This document shows positions 1-8,128 of a DNA stretch of 64,000 nucleotides, piece after piece. Origin of the DNA: Perlucidibaca sp. (lineage in GTDB: Bacteria; Pseudomonadota; Gammaproteobacteria; Pseudomonadales; Moraxellaceae). The notes under the pieces are model-generated. The model saw nothing but the letters and a program-made list of their open reading frames with translations. It was not told the origin of the DNA and made no database searches. The translations under genes and the position numbers were made by a program. How positions within the stretch are numbered: the first letter of the stretch is position 1; every line of letters starts with the position of its first letter. The stretch is taken from contig JAHFSA010000004.1 of the NCBI GenBank assembly GCA_023265995.1, positions 220,340-284,339 on the forward strand, given 5' to 3'.

Positions 1-559
1 ACAGCAGGTTCTGGCGTTGCTTGGGCAGCAGGGCGAGAACGCGGCGGATGTCGCGGATGAAACCCATGTCGAGCATGCGGTCGGCTTCGTCGAGCACCAG
101 CAGTTCAACGCCACCGAGGTCGATGGTGCCCTGGCCGGCATGGTCGAGCAGGCGGCCCGGTGTCGCCACCAGGATGTCCAGGCGCTGGCGCAGGCGCGCC
201 GTCTGCGGATTGATGTTGACGCCGCCGAACATGACCATGGAGCTGAGGTTGAGGTACTTGCCGTAGGTCTTGACGCTTTCCTCGACCTGCGAGGCCAGCT
301 CGCGCGTCGGCGTCAGCACCAGGGCGCGGATGCGTGCGCGCTGGCCCGGGTGCAGCGGCTTCTGCGTGTGCAGGCGCTGCAGCAGGGGCAGGGTGAAGCC
401 TGCGGTCTTGCCGGTGCCGGTCTGGGCGGCGGCGAGCAGGTCGCGGCCGGCGAGCACGACCGGAATGGCCTGCTGCTGGATGGGGGTCGGGGTGGTGTAA
501 CCCGTTTCCTCGACCGCGCGCAGCAGTTCGGGGATCAGGCCGAGATCGGCAAAGGACAT
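1..559 (-). CDS. rhlE: DEAD-box ATP-dependent RNA helicase, RhlE type (partial, 3' end off window)
   Basis: Only the first 186 codons are present; the gene runs leftward off the edge. The visible N-terminal RecA-like domain has the Q motif (GYTTPTPIQ, residues 20-28), Walker A AQTGTGKT (45-52), PTRELA, TPGR and the DEAD box followed by RMLDMGF. This set and the compact N-terminus starting MSFADLGL are typical of RhlE proteins, cytoplasmic helicases that remodel structured RNA in ribosome assembly and mRNA decay. The ATG at 557-559 lies immediately upstream of the conserved region. The C-terminal helicase domain and basic tail that separate RhlE from SrmB or DbpA are not visible, so the subfamily is likely rather than certain. 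Confidence 0.85.
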   Translation of the reverse strand, partial: MSFADLGLIPELLRAVEETGYTTPTPIQQQAIPVVLAGRDLLAAAQTGTGKTAGFTLPLLQRLHTQKPLHPGQRARIRALVLTPTRELASQVEESVKTYGKYLNLSSMVMFGGVNINPQTARLRQRLDILVATPGRLLDHAGQGTIDLGGVELLVLDEADRMLDMGFIRDIRRVLALLPKQRQNLL

Positions 560-759
560 GGACAGCTTCCGGCGAGTGGGGCGGCATGATACCGCAATGC
601 GCGGTCTCTGCGGGACCGGACACATGTCGCACCGCCTGTCCGCAAAGGCCCTCTATGCAGCCGGCAGTGTCCTCGCCAGCAGTATCGGATGCTGACATTC
701 TGGCAAGCTGCCCAGGATATGCCGGGCTCTGACAGAACAAGAATAACGAGGAAGGCACC

Positions 760-2943
760 ATGACCGGACCGGGTTTCCCCCGCCATCCCCTGGCACTGCT
801 CATCATGGCCTCGGCCATCGGCTTGCTGACAGCCTGCGGCGACAACGGCGGCGACAGTGCCGCTGGCAATGACAACGGCAGCGGCCGGCAGCAGGCCGCG
901 CCGGCCGGTCGCTATGACATGGCCAACGGCTGCTATGCCATGCGCCCGCTGAGCGGCGGCCGCTACGTCGCCAAGGCTGCCGATGGCAGCTATCAGGCCT
1001 CGTCCGCCACGCTGGCCGGTGCCGAACCCCTGTTCATGAAGCCCAGCGCTCTCGGCCGCTATCTGCTGTCGGCGCGTGACAGCTCGCTGCTCACTGCCGG
1101 CAGCCAGATCACCTCCGCCAAGGATGCCAGCGACAGCAGCGACTGGGTCATCGAGGGCAATGGCGACAGTGGCTTCACGCTCAAGCCGTTGTCAGGCGGC
1201 GGCAGTCTCGCGGTCGATGCCGGCAGCGGTCGCCTGCAACTGGCCGCCACGCCCGCGCGTTTCCGCTTCGAGCCGGCCACGGGCTGCACCGCCTTCCCGG
1301 AAATCACCGTCAACGCCAGCGGCGACAGCTTCAAGGGCACGCTCGGCGACGGCCCCTACAAGGGCCAGGTGCTCGGCTTCGCCGATGCCCATGTCCATAT
1401 GGCGGCCACCGATTTCCTCGGCGGCGCGCATTACGGCGGCCCCTTTCACCGCTTCGGCGTGACCCATGCCCTCGGCGACTGCAAGGAGCGCCACGGCGAG
1501 AACGGCAGGCAGGATCTGGTCGGCAATCTCTACGAGACCAATCCTCTGGCCGAGCACGATACCCAGGGCTGGCCGACCTTCGTCGACTGGCCGGCGGCGC
1601 ATTCGCTGACCCATGAGGGCATGTACTACAAGTGGGTGGAGCGCGCCTGGAAGGCCGGCCTGCGCATCATGGTCAACGAGCTGGTGCAGAACGAGGTGCT
1701 GTGCACGCTCAACTCCACCGGCCATCTCAAGCCGCAGAACTGCAACGAGATGGATACCGCCGTGGCGCAGGTGCAGACCATGCATGACCTGCAGGATTAC
1801 ATCGACGCCCAGGAAGGCGGCCCCGGCAAGGGCTGGTTCCGTCTCGTCAATTCGCCGGCCGAGGCGCGTACCGTGATTGCCCAGGGCAAGCTCGCCGTGG
1901 TGCTCGGGGTCGAGATCTCGCACATCTTCAACTGCAACGTGCGCTATGGCGCGCTGCCCGGCCTGCCGGAAACCCATGGTTGCGACGAGGGCACGGTGGA
2001 CACGCAGCTCGACCGTCTCTACAAGCTCGGTGTGCGCCAGCTCTTCCCGGTGCACGAGTTCGACAATGCCCTCGGCGGCAACGGCATCTTCGATGGTCTG
2101 GTGCTCAACGTCGGCAACAAGGCCGACACCGGACAGTTCTGGCAGACCTATGACTGTCCGGACGAGGAGTACTACTACACCGCCGGTGCGCTCATGACCA
2201 CGGTGCCGGGCGCCTTCGACAGCGAGGACCCGCTGTCGACCCTGCTGCGTCAGATCGCCGGCGGCACGGCGCCGGTCTACAAGTCGAACAAGCGCCAGTG
2301 CAATGCCCGCAGCATCACGCCCATAGGCCGCTATGCAATAGACCGCATGATGGACCGCGGCATGGTCGTCGACCTCGACCATCTCGAGCTGAAGATGAAG
2401 AGCGAGGTCATCGACATGGCCAAGGCGCGCAGCTATCCGCTGACCTCGACGCATGGCGGCCACGGCGGCATTTCCATGACGCAGGCGCGTGACATCTTCC
2501 GTCTGGGTGGTCTGATCTATGACTACAAGGGCAACGGCAAGGGTTATGCCGCTGCGCTGAAGAAGGCGGAAAAGGCGCATGTCGAGTCCGGCAGCAACTT
2601 CCCGTTCGCCTTCGGCTACGGTGCCGACACCAACGGCATGGGCGCCCAGGCCGATGCCCGTGGCGGCGATGCCAAGCCGGTGAGCTATCCGTTCACGCTG
2701 TTCAAGGGCCCGCAGTGGGGCAGCGAGTTCAATGGCATCAAGCCGGTGGTGTTCGACAAGCAGCGCTCCGGCGAGCGCGTCTATGACACCGATCGCGATG
2801 GTCAGGCGCATTACGGTCTGGTCGCCGACTGGGTCGAGGAAGTGCGTATCGAGGGTGGCGACCAGGCGCTGAGCGCGCTCTATCACTCCGCCGAGGTCTA
2901 TCTGCAGATGTGGGAGCGGGCGCTTGCGCACAGCAAGCACTGA
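760..2943 (+). CDS. Peptidase M19 / amidohydrolase-like lipoprotein
   Basis: A 727-residue protein with a lipoprotein signal peptide (LLTAC, Cys26), so probably tethered in the envelope. Residues 40-180 form a Gly/Ser-rich region that may be beta-structured. The catalytic part begins with the metal-binding motif DAHVHM (about residue 209), then EISHIFNCN, a VDLDHLELK segment and THGGHGG, which fit the TIM-barrel metallohydrolases related to membrane dipeptidase (M19). The protein is much longer than the roughly 400 residues usual for M19, mainly through the N-terminal extension and insertions, so the substrate cannot be assigned. The next gene starts 10 bases after its stop, suggesting co-transcription with the cupredoxin-like and polytopic membrane proteins. 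Confidence 0.7.
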   Translation: MTGPGFPRHPLALLIMASAIGLLTACGDNGGDSAAGNDNGSGRQQAAPAGRYDMANGCYAMRPLSGGRYVAKAADGSYQASSATLAGAEPLFMKPSALGRYLLSARDSSLLTAGSQITSAKDASDSSDWVIEGNGDSGFTLKPLSGGGSLAVDAGSGRLQLAATPARFRFEPATGCTAFPEITVNASGDSFKGTLGDGPYKGQVLGFADAHVHMAATDFLGGAHYGGPFHRFGVTHALGDCKERHGENGRQDLVGNLYETNPLAEHDTQGWPTFVDWPAAHSLTHEGMYYKWVERAWKAGLRIMVNELVQNEVLCTLNSTGHLKPQNCNEMDTAVAQVQTMHDLQDYIDAQEGGPGKGWFRLVNSPAEARTVIAQGKLAVVLGVEISHIFNCNVRYGALPGLPETHGCDEGTVDTQLDRLYKLGVRQLFPVHEFDNALGGNGIFDGLVLNVGNKADTGQFWQTYDCPDEEYYYTAGALMTTVPGAFDSEDPLSTLLRQIAGGTAPVYKSNKRQCNARSITPIGRYAIDRMMDRGMVVDLDHLELKMKSEVIDMAKARSYPLTSTHGGHGGISMTQARDIFRLGGLIYDYKGNGKGYAAALKKAEKAHVESGSNFPFAFGYGADTNGMGAQADARGGDAKPVSYPFTLFKGPQWGSEFNGIKPVVFDKQRSGERVYDTDRDGQAHYGLVADWVEEVRIEGGDQALSALYHSAEVYLQMWERALAHSKH

Positions 2944-2953
2944 GGCCCGTGGC

Positions 2954-3328
2954 GTGCGCCTGCGCGGTCTGCTGCTGGTCGTTCTGGCCGTGGTCGCGCT
3001 GGTCGCGCTCTGGCAGGGCATGAGGCCGCGGGCGGTGACGCCCGGGCCGGCCTCCGCCGTGGCACGCAGCATCGACTGGGTGGTGCGTGATGGCCGGCGC
3101 AGCGCGGGGCCTGAGCGGGTTGTCGCCAGCGTGGATGATCGCCTGCTGCTGCGCGTGCGCAGCAACCGCCCGGACCAGCTGCATGTGCATGGCTACGAGA
3201 TAGCGCGCGAGCTGCCGGCCGGCGAGCAGGTGGAGATCGCGCTGCCGCTGACGCAGAGCGGACGCTTCGACATCGAGCTGCACCATGCACACCAGCTGCT
3301 GGCCGTGCTGGAAGTGCAGCCGCGCTGA
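2954..3328 (+). CDS. Small membrane-anchored cupredoxin-like protein
   Basis: The protein has 124 residues when started at GTG 2954, which has TGAGG from the preceding stop region about nine bases upstream; an in-frame TTG at 2924 would overlap the previous gene. It has one N-terminal membrane segment (LLLVVLAVVALVALW) and a periplasmic beta-rich domain. The pattern LHVHGYEI ... LPLTQSGRFDIELHHAHQLLAVLEV resembles the C-terminal half of cupredoxin-like folds. A complete copper site (His-Cys-His-Met) is absent because there is no cysteine, so metal binding is doubtful. It lies between the M19-like lipoprotein and a polytopic membrane protein in the same orientation, and a partnership with the membrane protein is inferred. 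Confidence 0.6.
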   Translation: MRLRGLLLVVLAVVALVALWQGMRPRAVTPGPASAVARSIDWVVRDGRRSAGPERVVASVDDRLLLRVRSNRPDQLHVHGYEIARELPAGEQVEIALPLTQSGRFDIELHHAHQLLAVLEVQPR

Positions 3329-3337
3329 GGGCAGGGC

Positions 3338-4801
3338 ATGCGTCGCATTCGTCAGTGGCGGATATCGGGGGGCGCGGCGCTACTGCTGCTGGGCGCCAGC
3401 CTGCCGGCGCAGGCGCACAGCTTCGGCAAGACCTACGCCTTGCCGGTGCCGCTCTGGCTCTACACCTATGGCGCCGCTGCCGCGCTCATCCTGTCCCTGT
3501 TCGTGGCGGCCTGGCTGCTGCATGCGCCGGCGCAGATGCCGGCAACCGGGACTCGGCCCCTCGCTGACGAGCCGCTGCCAGCCGGCCCGGGCTGGCGACT
3601 CTGGCAGGCCCTGAGCCTGGCCGGACTGGTGCTGGCCATGGCCACCGGCTTCCTCGGCTCGCGCAATCCCTACGGCAACTTCAGCATGACCTGGTTCTGG
3701 GTCATCTTCATGCTCGGCAGCACCTATGTCAGCGCGCTCGTCGGCGGCGGCAACGCCCGCGCCAATCCCTGGCATGTGCTGGTCATGGCACTGGCACGGG
3801 TGGCCCGGCCCTGGCGCGACGGCATCTGGCGCTATCCGGCATGGCTGGGTTGCTGGCCGGCGTTGCTGCTGTACATGGGCCTGATCTGGAGCGAGCTTTT
3901 CGCGCATGTGGTGCCGTTCACGCTGGCCGCACTGCTGCTCGGCTACACGCTGTTCACGCTGCTCGCCAGCGCCGCCTTCGGGGCGCGTGACTGGTTGCGT
4001 CATGGCGAGTGCTTCAGTGTCTTCCTGCGTCTGATCGGCCTCATGTCCCTGCGTCATCAAGGGCGCTGGCGCATGCCCTTCAGCGGCCTCACGGACAGCC
4101 GCTGCGACTCGTTCGGGCTGCTGGTCTTCCTGCTCTTCATGCTGTCGGCAACCAGTTTCGACGGCCTGCACGAGACCGCGCCCTGGGTGCGCCTGTTCTG
4201 GGCGGATCTGCTCGCGCAGCTGCGACCGTGGCTGACGCCGCCGCTGATCAGCCACTATGCCCTGCTGCTCGATCTCTATCTGCTCTGGCAGACACTGTGG
4301 CTGCTGCTGTCGCCCTTTCTGTATCTGCTGCTCTACCTGGCCTGTGTCGTGCTCATGAAGGCGCTGACCGGCAGCCATCTGAGCGTGCGTGATCTGGCCC
4401 TGCGCTTCGCCTTCAGCCTGCTGCCCATCGTCCTGGTCTACCACCTCAGCCATTACCTGGCGCTGCTGCTGAGCCAGGGCACGCAGCTGCTGCCGCTGCT
4501 GTCCGACCCCTTCGGGCGCGGCTGGAACCTGTTCGGCACGGCCGGCTGGCTGCGCGTGCCGCTGCTGCTCGATGCCGGCACACTCTGGCATGCGCAGGTG
4601 CTGCTGATCGTGGCCGGTCATGTGGTCAGCGTCTGGCTGGCGCATGTCGAGGCCCTGCGCGTGTTCGGCAGCGCGCGTCTGGCCTTGCGCAGTCAGTGGC
4701 CCATGCTGGTGCTGATGGTCATGTTCACCACCACGGGTCTGTGGATACTGGCGCAGCCTTTCAGTCCCGGCATAGGTCTGCGCCTGCTGTCAGGCAGCTG
4801 A
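3338..4801 (+). CDS. Uncharacterised polytopic membrane protein
   Basis: A 487-residue protein with a cleavable-looking signal segment (LLLLGASLPAQA followed by HSFGKTYALPVPLWLY) and about ten hydrophobic segments spread to the C-terminus, so it is an inner-membrane protein. No nucleotide-binding or known transporter motif was recognised. The conserved-looking HSFG...LPVPLWLY start and several Trp/Arg-rich loops suggest a real family, but no function is assigned. It begins 10 bases after the cupredoxin-like gene, and that pairing recalls copper or redox handling systems; this is inference only. The ATG follows a GAGGGCAGGGC stretch that can serve as ribosome binding site. Confidence 0.7.
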   Translation: MRRIRQWRISGGAALLLLGASLPAQAHSFGKTYALPVPLWLYTYGAAAALILSLFVAAWLLHAPAQMPATGTRPLADEPLPAGPGWRLWQALSLAGLVLAMATGFLGSRNPYGNFSMTWFWVIFMLGSTYVSALVGGGNARANPWHVLVMALARVARPWRDGIWRYPAWLGCWPALLLYMGLIWSELFAHVVPFTLAALLLGYTLFTLLASAAFGARDWLRHGECFSVFLRLIGLMSLRHQGRWRMPFSGLTDSRCDSFGLLVFLLFMLSATSFDGLHETAPWVRLFWADLLAQLRPWLTPPLISHYALLLDLYLLWQTLWLLLSPFLYLLLYLACVVLMKALTGSHLSVRDLALRFAFSLLPIVLVYHLSHYLALLLSQGTQLLPLLSDPFGRGWNLFGTAGWLRVPLLLDAGTLWHAQVLLIVAGHVVSVWLAHVEALRVFGSARLALRSQWPMLVLMVMFTTTGLWILAQPFSPGIGLRLLSGS

Positions 4802-4844
4802 TCTCGTGGTATCTAGGGAGCCTTGTTCCCATCGGAGAGCCGTC

Positions 4845-5684
4845 ATGGCGCAAACCATCCTCATCACCGGCTGTTCCACCGGCATCGGGCACGCGCTGGC
4901 GCTGGCCTTCCACGCGCGCGGCGCGCAGGTGCTCGCCAGCGCGCGGCGCCCGGAGGCGTTGGCCGATCTGCAGGCGCGCGGCATCCGCATCTGCGCCCTC
5001 GACGTCAATTCGGCCGACAGCCGTGCCGCCCTGCTGGCGTATCTGGACAGCGAAGGTCTGGAGGTCGATGTGCTGGTCAACAATGCCGGTTACGGGGCCA
5101 TGGGGCCGCTGGTGGAAATGTCGCAGGAGACGTTGCACCAGCAGTTCGAGACCAATGTCTTCGCGTTGGTGGCCATGATCCAGGCCGTGGTGCCGCAGAT
5201 GGCGCGTCGCGGACGCGGCTGCATCGTCAATATCGGCAGTGTCTCGGGCGTGCTGCCGACGCCGTTCTCGGGCGCCTACTGCGCCACCAAGGCGGCCGTG
5301 CATGCGCTTTCGGATTCGCTGCGCATAGAGCTGGCGCCGCTGGGCATACGCGTCATGGTCGTGCAGCCGGGCGGCATCGCCTCGCAGTTCGGCGCCACCG
5401 CCAGTCAGGGCGTGGCCGAGCGCAGCGCCAGTCTCTCGCTCTACGCCCCGGTGGCCGATGCCATCGCCGCACGCGCCAATGCCTCGCAGGACAAGGCCAC
5501 GCCGGCCGAAGAGTTCGCCCGTGTCATGGTCGATGCCGTGCTGGCCGCGAATCCGGCGGCGGTGGTGCGCATAGGCCACGGCAGCTTCGCCATGCCCTTC
5601 ATCAAACGCTGGCTGCCAACACCGGTGCTCGATCGCATCCTCAGCCGCCGCTTCCGCCTCGATCGTCTGTCGACCTCGCGCTGA
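4845..5684 (+). CDS. Short-chain dehydrogenase/reductase (classical SDR)
   Basis: A 279-residue NAD(P)-dependent oxidoreductase of the classical SDR family. It shows the nucleotide-binding TGCSTGIGHALA motif at the N-terminus, NNAGYG, the catalytic Ser of NIGSVSG, and the YCATK (YxxxK) active site, followed by the PGG segment after the sixth strand. The pattern resembles SDRs acting on retinoid, steroid or lipid-like alcohols and ketones, but the substrate cannot be read from sequence. The chosen ATG has GGAGAG six bases upstream; an in-frame upstream ATG at 4806 would add a non-conserved leader. It is separated by 43 bases from the membrane protein gene and converges with the M50 protease gene. 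Confidence 0.85.
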   Translation: MAQTILITGCSTGIGHALALAFHARGAQVLASARRPEALADLQARGIRICALDVNSADSRAALLAYLDSEGLEVDVLVNNAGYGAMGPLVEMSQETLHQQFETNVFALVAMIQAVVPQMARRGRGCIVNIGSVSGVLPTPFSGAYCATKAAVHALSDSLRIELAPLGIRVMVVQPGGIASQFGATASQGVAERSASLSLYAPVADAIAARANASQDKATPAEEFARVMVDAVLAANPAAVVRIGHGSFAMPFIKRWLPTPVLDRILSRRFRLDRLSTSR

Positions 5685-5690
5685 GCCGGG

Positions 5691-5709
5691 CGCCGGGGCA
5701 GCCCCGGCG
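5691..5709. terminator. Convergent intergenic hairpin
   Basis: An 8-bp perfect GC stem (CGCCGGGG/CCCCGGCG) with a 3-base loop lies between the stop codons of the SDR gene and the convergent M50 gene. There is no U-tract, so it may act as a bidirectional transcript end stabiliser rather than an intrinsic terminator. Confidence 0.45.
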
Positions 5710-5726
5710 TCTCACCAGGCTGCGCT

Positions 5727-6377
5727 TCAGATCCGCTGCAGCAGCTCCAGCAACCAGTCCTGCGGTCCCTGCAGCAGCATGGGCAGCAGCCAGCCGCTGG
5801 CGATCAGTGCCAGCAAAATCAGCAGGCCGTAGGGTTCGATGCGGTCGAGCACGGCTGCCAGTGGTGGCGGCAGCAGGCTGCGCAGGATGCGGCCGCCATC
5901 CAGCGGCGGTACCGGCAGCAGGTTGAGCAGCATGAGCGCGAGATTGATCAGGGCGCCGGCCACGGCCATGGACAGGGCCAGCGACTGCCACGCCGGCACC
6001 GCTGCGGCCTCCGCCGGCAGCACATGTGCGAGCATGCCGTAGACCAGCAGCCAGAGCAGCAGCATGACGCCGTTGGAGAGCGGGCCGGCGGCGGCCACCC
6101 AGGCCATGTCGCGGCGCGGCTGGCGGAACAGCGCCGGGTTGATGGGCACCGGCTTGGCCCAGCCGAAGAGGAAGCCGCCGAGTAGCAGCAGCACTGCCGG
6201 TACCAGCACGGTGCCGACCGGATCGATGTGACGCAGCGGGTTCAGGCTGAGGCGGCCGGCGCGGGCGGCGGTGTCGTCGCCGCAGGAGCGCGCGGCATAG
6301 CCGTGGGCGGCCTCGTGCACGGTGATGGCGAGGGTGACGGGCAGAGCCCAGACAGCGAGATTGTGGAGGGCGCTCAT
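5727..6377 (-). CDS. Site-2 protease family M50 zinc metalloprotease
   Basis: A 216-residue integral membrane protease of the short rhomboid-like M50 type with about five or six membrane segments. HEAAH (HExxH) lies near residue 22, and the second zinc ligand motif appears as NLLPVPPLDGG in the C-terminal half. Such proteins cut substrates within the membrane; no PDZ domain is present, unlike RseP. The start codon overlaps the stop of the upstream MauG-like gene in an ATGA arrangement (6374-6377), which implies translational coupling. It is therefore the last gene of the unit that begins with the beta-helix protein. Its substrate is unknown; a membrane-anchored neighbour is a reasonable guess. 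Confidence 0.85.
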   Translation of the reverse strand: MSALHNLAVWALPVTLAITVHEAAHGYAARSCGDDTAARAGRLSLNPLRHIDPVGTVLVPAVLLLLGGFLFGWAKPVPINPALFRQPRRDMAWVAAAGPLSNGVMLLLWLLVYGMLAHVLPAEAAAVPAWQSLALSMAVAGALINLALMLLNLLPVPPLDGGRILRSLLPPPLAAVLDRIEPYGLLILLALIASGWLLPMLLQGPQDWLLELLQRI

Positions 6378-7555
6378 AAGGTCTTCAGGAAGTCCGCGAG
6401 CGACTGCTGTTCCCCGGCATCGAGGGTGAGCGGGCGCAGCTCGGTATGTCCGTGGTCTCCATCGGGATTGGGGGCTCGCACATAGTGTTGCACCACTGCC
6501 TCCAATGTCGCAAAGCGGCCATCGTGCATGTACGGCGCGGTAGCGGCGACGCCACGCAGGCTGGGCACCTTGAAGGCGCCCAGCCACTCCGGGGCATGAC
6601 GACGGACATGATGCAGCTGCGGGCAGGTCGCCGGCTGGCTGTCATGGAAGCGGCCCTGGCAGTTGAGCGGGTCGGCCAGCAGCAGGGCGAGGCCGGTGTC
6701 GCGGCCGGCATCGGGCACGCCATCGCTGCGGCTGGCCAGTCCGGTGTTGTGAAAGCCGTGGTTGCTCAGCAGAGGGCCGAAATGGCAGCGCAGGCACTGG
6801 CCGCGCCCCATGAACAGGCGCAGGCCGTGCAGCTCGCTGCTGTTCAGCACGGTCCCGGGATGGTGCTGGTCGAGGCTGGCAAGGTAGTCATCGAAACGTG
6901 AAGGCTGTGGCCGCAGTTGACGCTCGTAGGCCTCCAGGGCCTTGCCGGCATTGCTGAACAGCCTGAGCTCGTCATCAGCTCCTGCCAGTCGTGCCGGCAG
7001 CGGACCGAAGAGCTGTTCGTAGGGCCCGCGATAGTGTTGCTCCAGCACGCTAAGCAGGCGCGCGGCCGACAGGCCCTGCTCGCGGGCATTGTGCAGGGGT
7101 TGCGCGGCCTGGGCCCAGAGGCTGTCGGCGCGGCCATCCCAGAATTGCCAGGGACTCCAGGCCACGCCGAGCAGACTGGGCGTGTGTCGTGACAGGGTTG
7201 CAATGCCGCGTGCGCGTGGCAGACCGTCGCTGAAGTGTCGGTCGGGCTGGTGACAGCTGGCGCAGGAGATGCGGCCGTTGGCGCTCAGGCGGGTATCGGT
7301 GAAGAGGCGCGCGCCCAGCGCCCGTGCCAGGGGGGCGTCGGCATGACGGTTGCCGGGGCTGGGCGGCGGGGGCGGCAGCCGCGCCAGGGCGAGCGAGCGC
7401 AGGGTGCGCAGTTCGTGGCTGTTCCAGCCGGCGGTGCTCTGGTCGGCACGGGCAGCCCTGGCGGCTGCCGTGACCGTCGGAGCTGCCGACTCGCGCTCGC
7501 AGCCGGCCGGCAGGAGCAGTGCGGCGGCCAGCAGCAGGGCGCGCGCCGGTCGCAT
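6374..7555 (-). CDS. Di-heme cytochrome c peroxidase / MauG-family lipoprotein
   Basis: A 393-residue exported protein with a lipobox-like signal (LLLPAGCERE). It has two c-type heme sites, CASCHQ in the N-terminal third and CLRCHF in the middle, the hallmark of bacterial di-heme peroxidases and MauG relatives. Conserved surroundings include GARLFTDTRLS, RISCASCH, FWDGRA, the FMGRGQCLRCH region and the MHDGRFATLE segment near the C-terminus. These enzymes either reduce hydrogen peroxide or oxidise specific protein residues. It lies between the YtkA-like lipoprotein (3-base gap) and the M50 protease (4-base overlap), so it probably works in the same periplasmic process. Heme delivery by cytochrome c maturation genes elsewhere is assumed. 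Confidence 0.9.
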   Translation of the reverse strand: MRPARALLLAAALLLPAGCERESAAPTVTAAARAARADQSTAGWNSHELRTLRSLALARLPPPPPSPGNRHADAPLARALGARLFTDTRLSANGRISCASCHQPDRHFSDGLPRARGIATLSRHTPSLLGVAWSPWQFWDGRADSLWAQAAQPLHNAREQGLSAARLLSVLEQHYRGPYEQLFGPLPARLAGADDELRLFSNAGKALEAYERQLRPQPSRFDDYLASLDQHHPGTVLNSSELHGLRLFMGRGQCLRCHFGPLLSNHGFHNTGLASRSDGVPDAGRDTGLALLLADPLNCQGRFHDSQPATCPQLHHVRRHAPEWLGAFKVPSLRGVAATAPYMHDGRFATLEAVVQHYVRAPNPDGDHGHTELRPLTLDAGEQQSLADFLKTL

Positions 7556-7558
7556 GCT

Positions 7559-8128
7559 TCAGCCGGCGATCAGGTTGAAGGTCACGGTGTCGTCGAGGTG
7601 CTGGCGGGCAATGTAGAAACTGACTTCCCACCAGCCCGGCATGCTGAAGGACAGGCCTTCGACACGGTATTCGCCCGGAGCCTGGGCGCGACTCACCGCT
7701 GGCTGGCTGGGCAGGCCGTGGCCATGCTCGGGCATGCCGCCCATGACATTGATGCTGGCGTCATCCACCGCATTGCCGTCGGCCGTGGTGACGCGGATCA
7801 GCCAGGATTCCTCCTGCATGACCTGATGCCGTGGCACCTGCACCAGCGTGACCTGGTAATGCTTCTGACGGCTGAGCTGGCTGCGCTCCTGCTTCACCGT
7901 ATGCTCGAAGTCGACACCTTCGCGATAGGCCTCGCGCCGGATCTGCTGGTAGCGCGGGCTTTCGGCCGGCCATTTCACGCTGGGGCCGAGATTGTCCGGG
8001 CGCGGCTGCATGGGCGGAATGTCCGCTTCGGCCACGGCCGGAGGCTTTGCCGGTGTCGCGGGCGCCGGCTCGCGGCTGCAGGCGGCGAGCAGGACGAGAC
8101 TGATGCACAGGGTCAGATGGCGCATCAC
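7559..8128 (-). CDS. YtkA/FixH-like lipoprotein
   Basis: A 189-residue protein with a lipoprotein signal (LVLLAACSRE). The C-terminal half has an immunoglobulin-like YtkA/FixH pattern: SWLIRVTTADGNAVDDASINV, the Met/His-rich GGMPEHGHGLP, then GEYRVEGLSFSMPGWWEVSFYI. In known members the Met/His loop is often linked to copper or cytochrome oxidase chemistry, so metal contact is possible. The middle has a basic region (YREGVDFEH ... ERSQLSRQ) without known motif. Its start overlaps the end of the beta-helix gene by 4 bases, and the peroxidase gene follows after 3 bases. The order suggests these envelope proteins are made together. Confidence 0.75.
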   Translation of the reverse strand: MMRHLTLCISLVLLAACSREPAPATPAKPPAVAEADIPPMQPRPDNLGPSVKWPAESPRYQQIRREAYREGVDFEHTVKQERSQLSRQKHYQVTLVQVPRHQVMQEESWLIRVTTADGNAVDDASINVMGGMPEHGHGLPSQPAVSRAQAPGEYRVEGLSFSMPGWWEVSFYIARQHLDDTVTFNLIAG

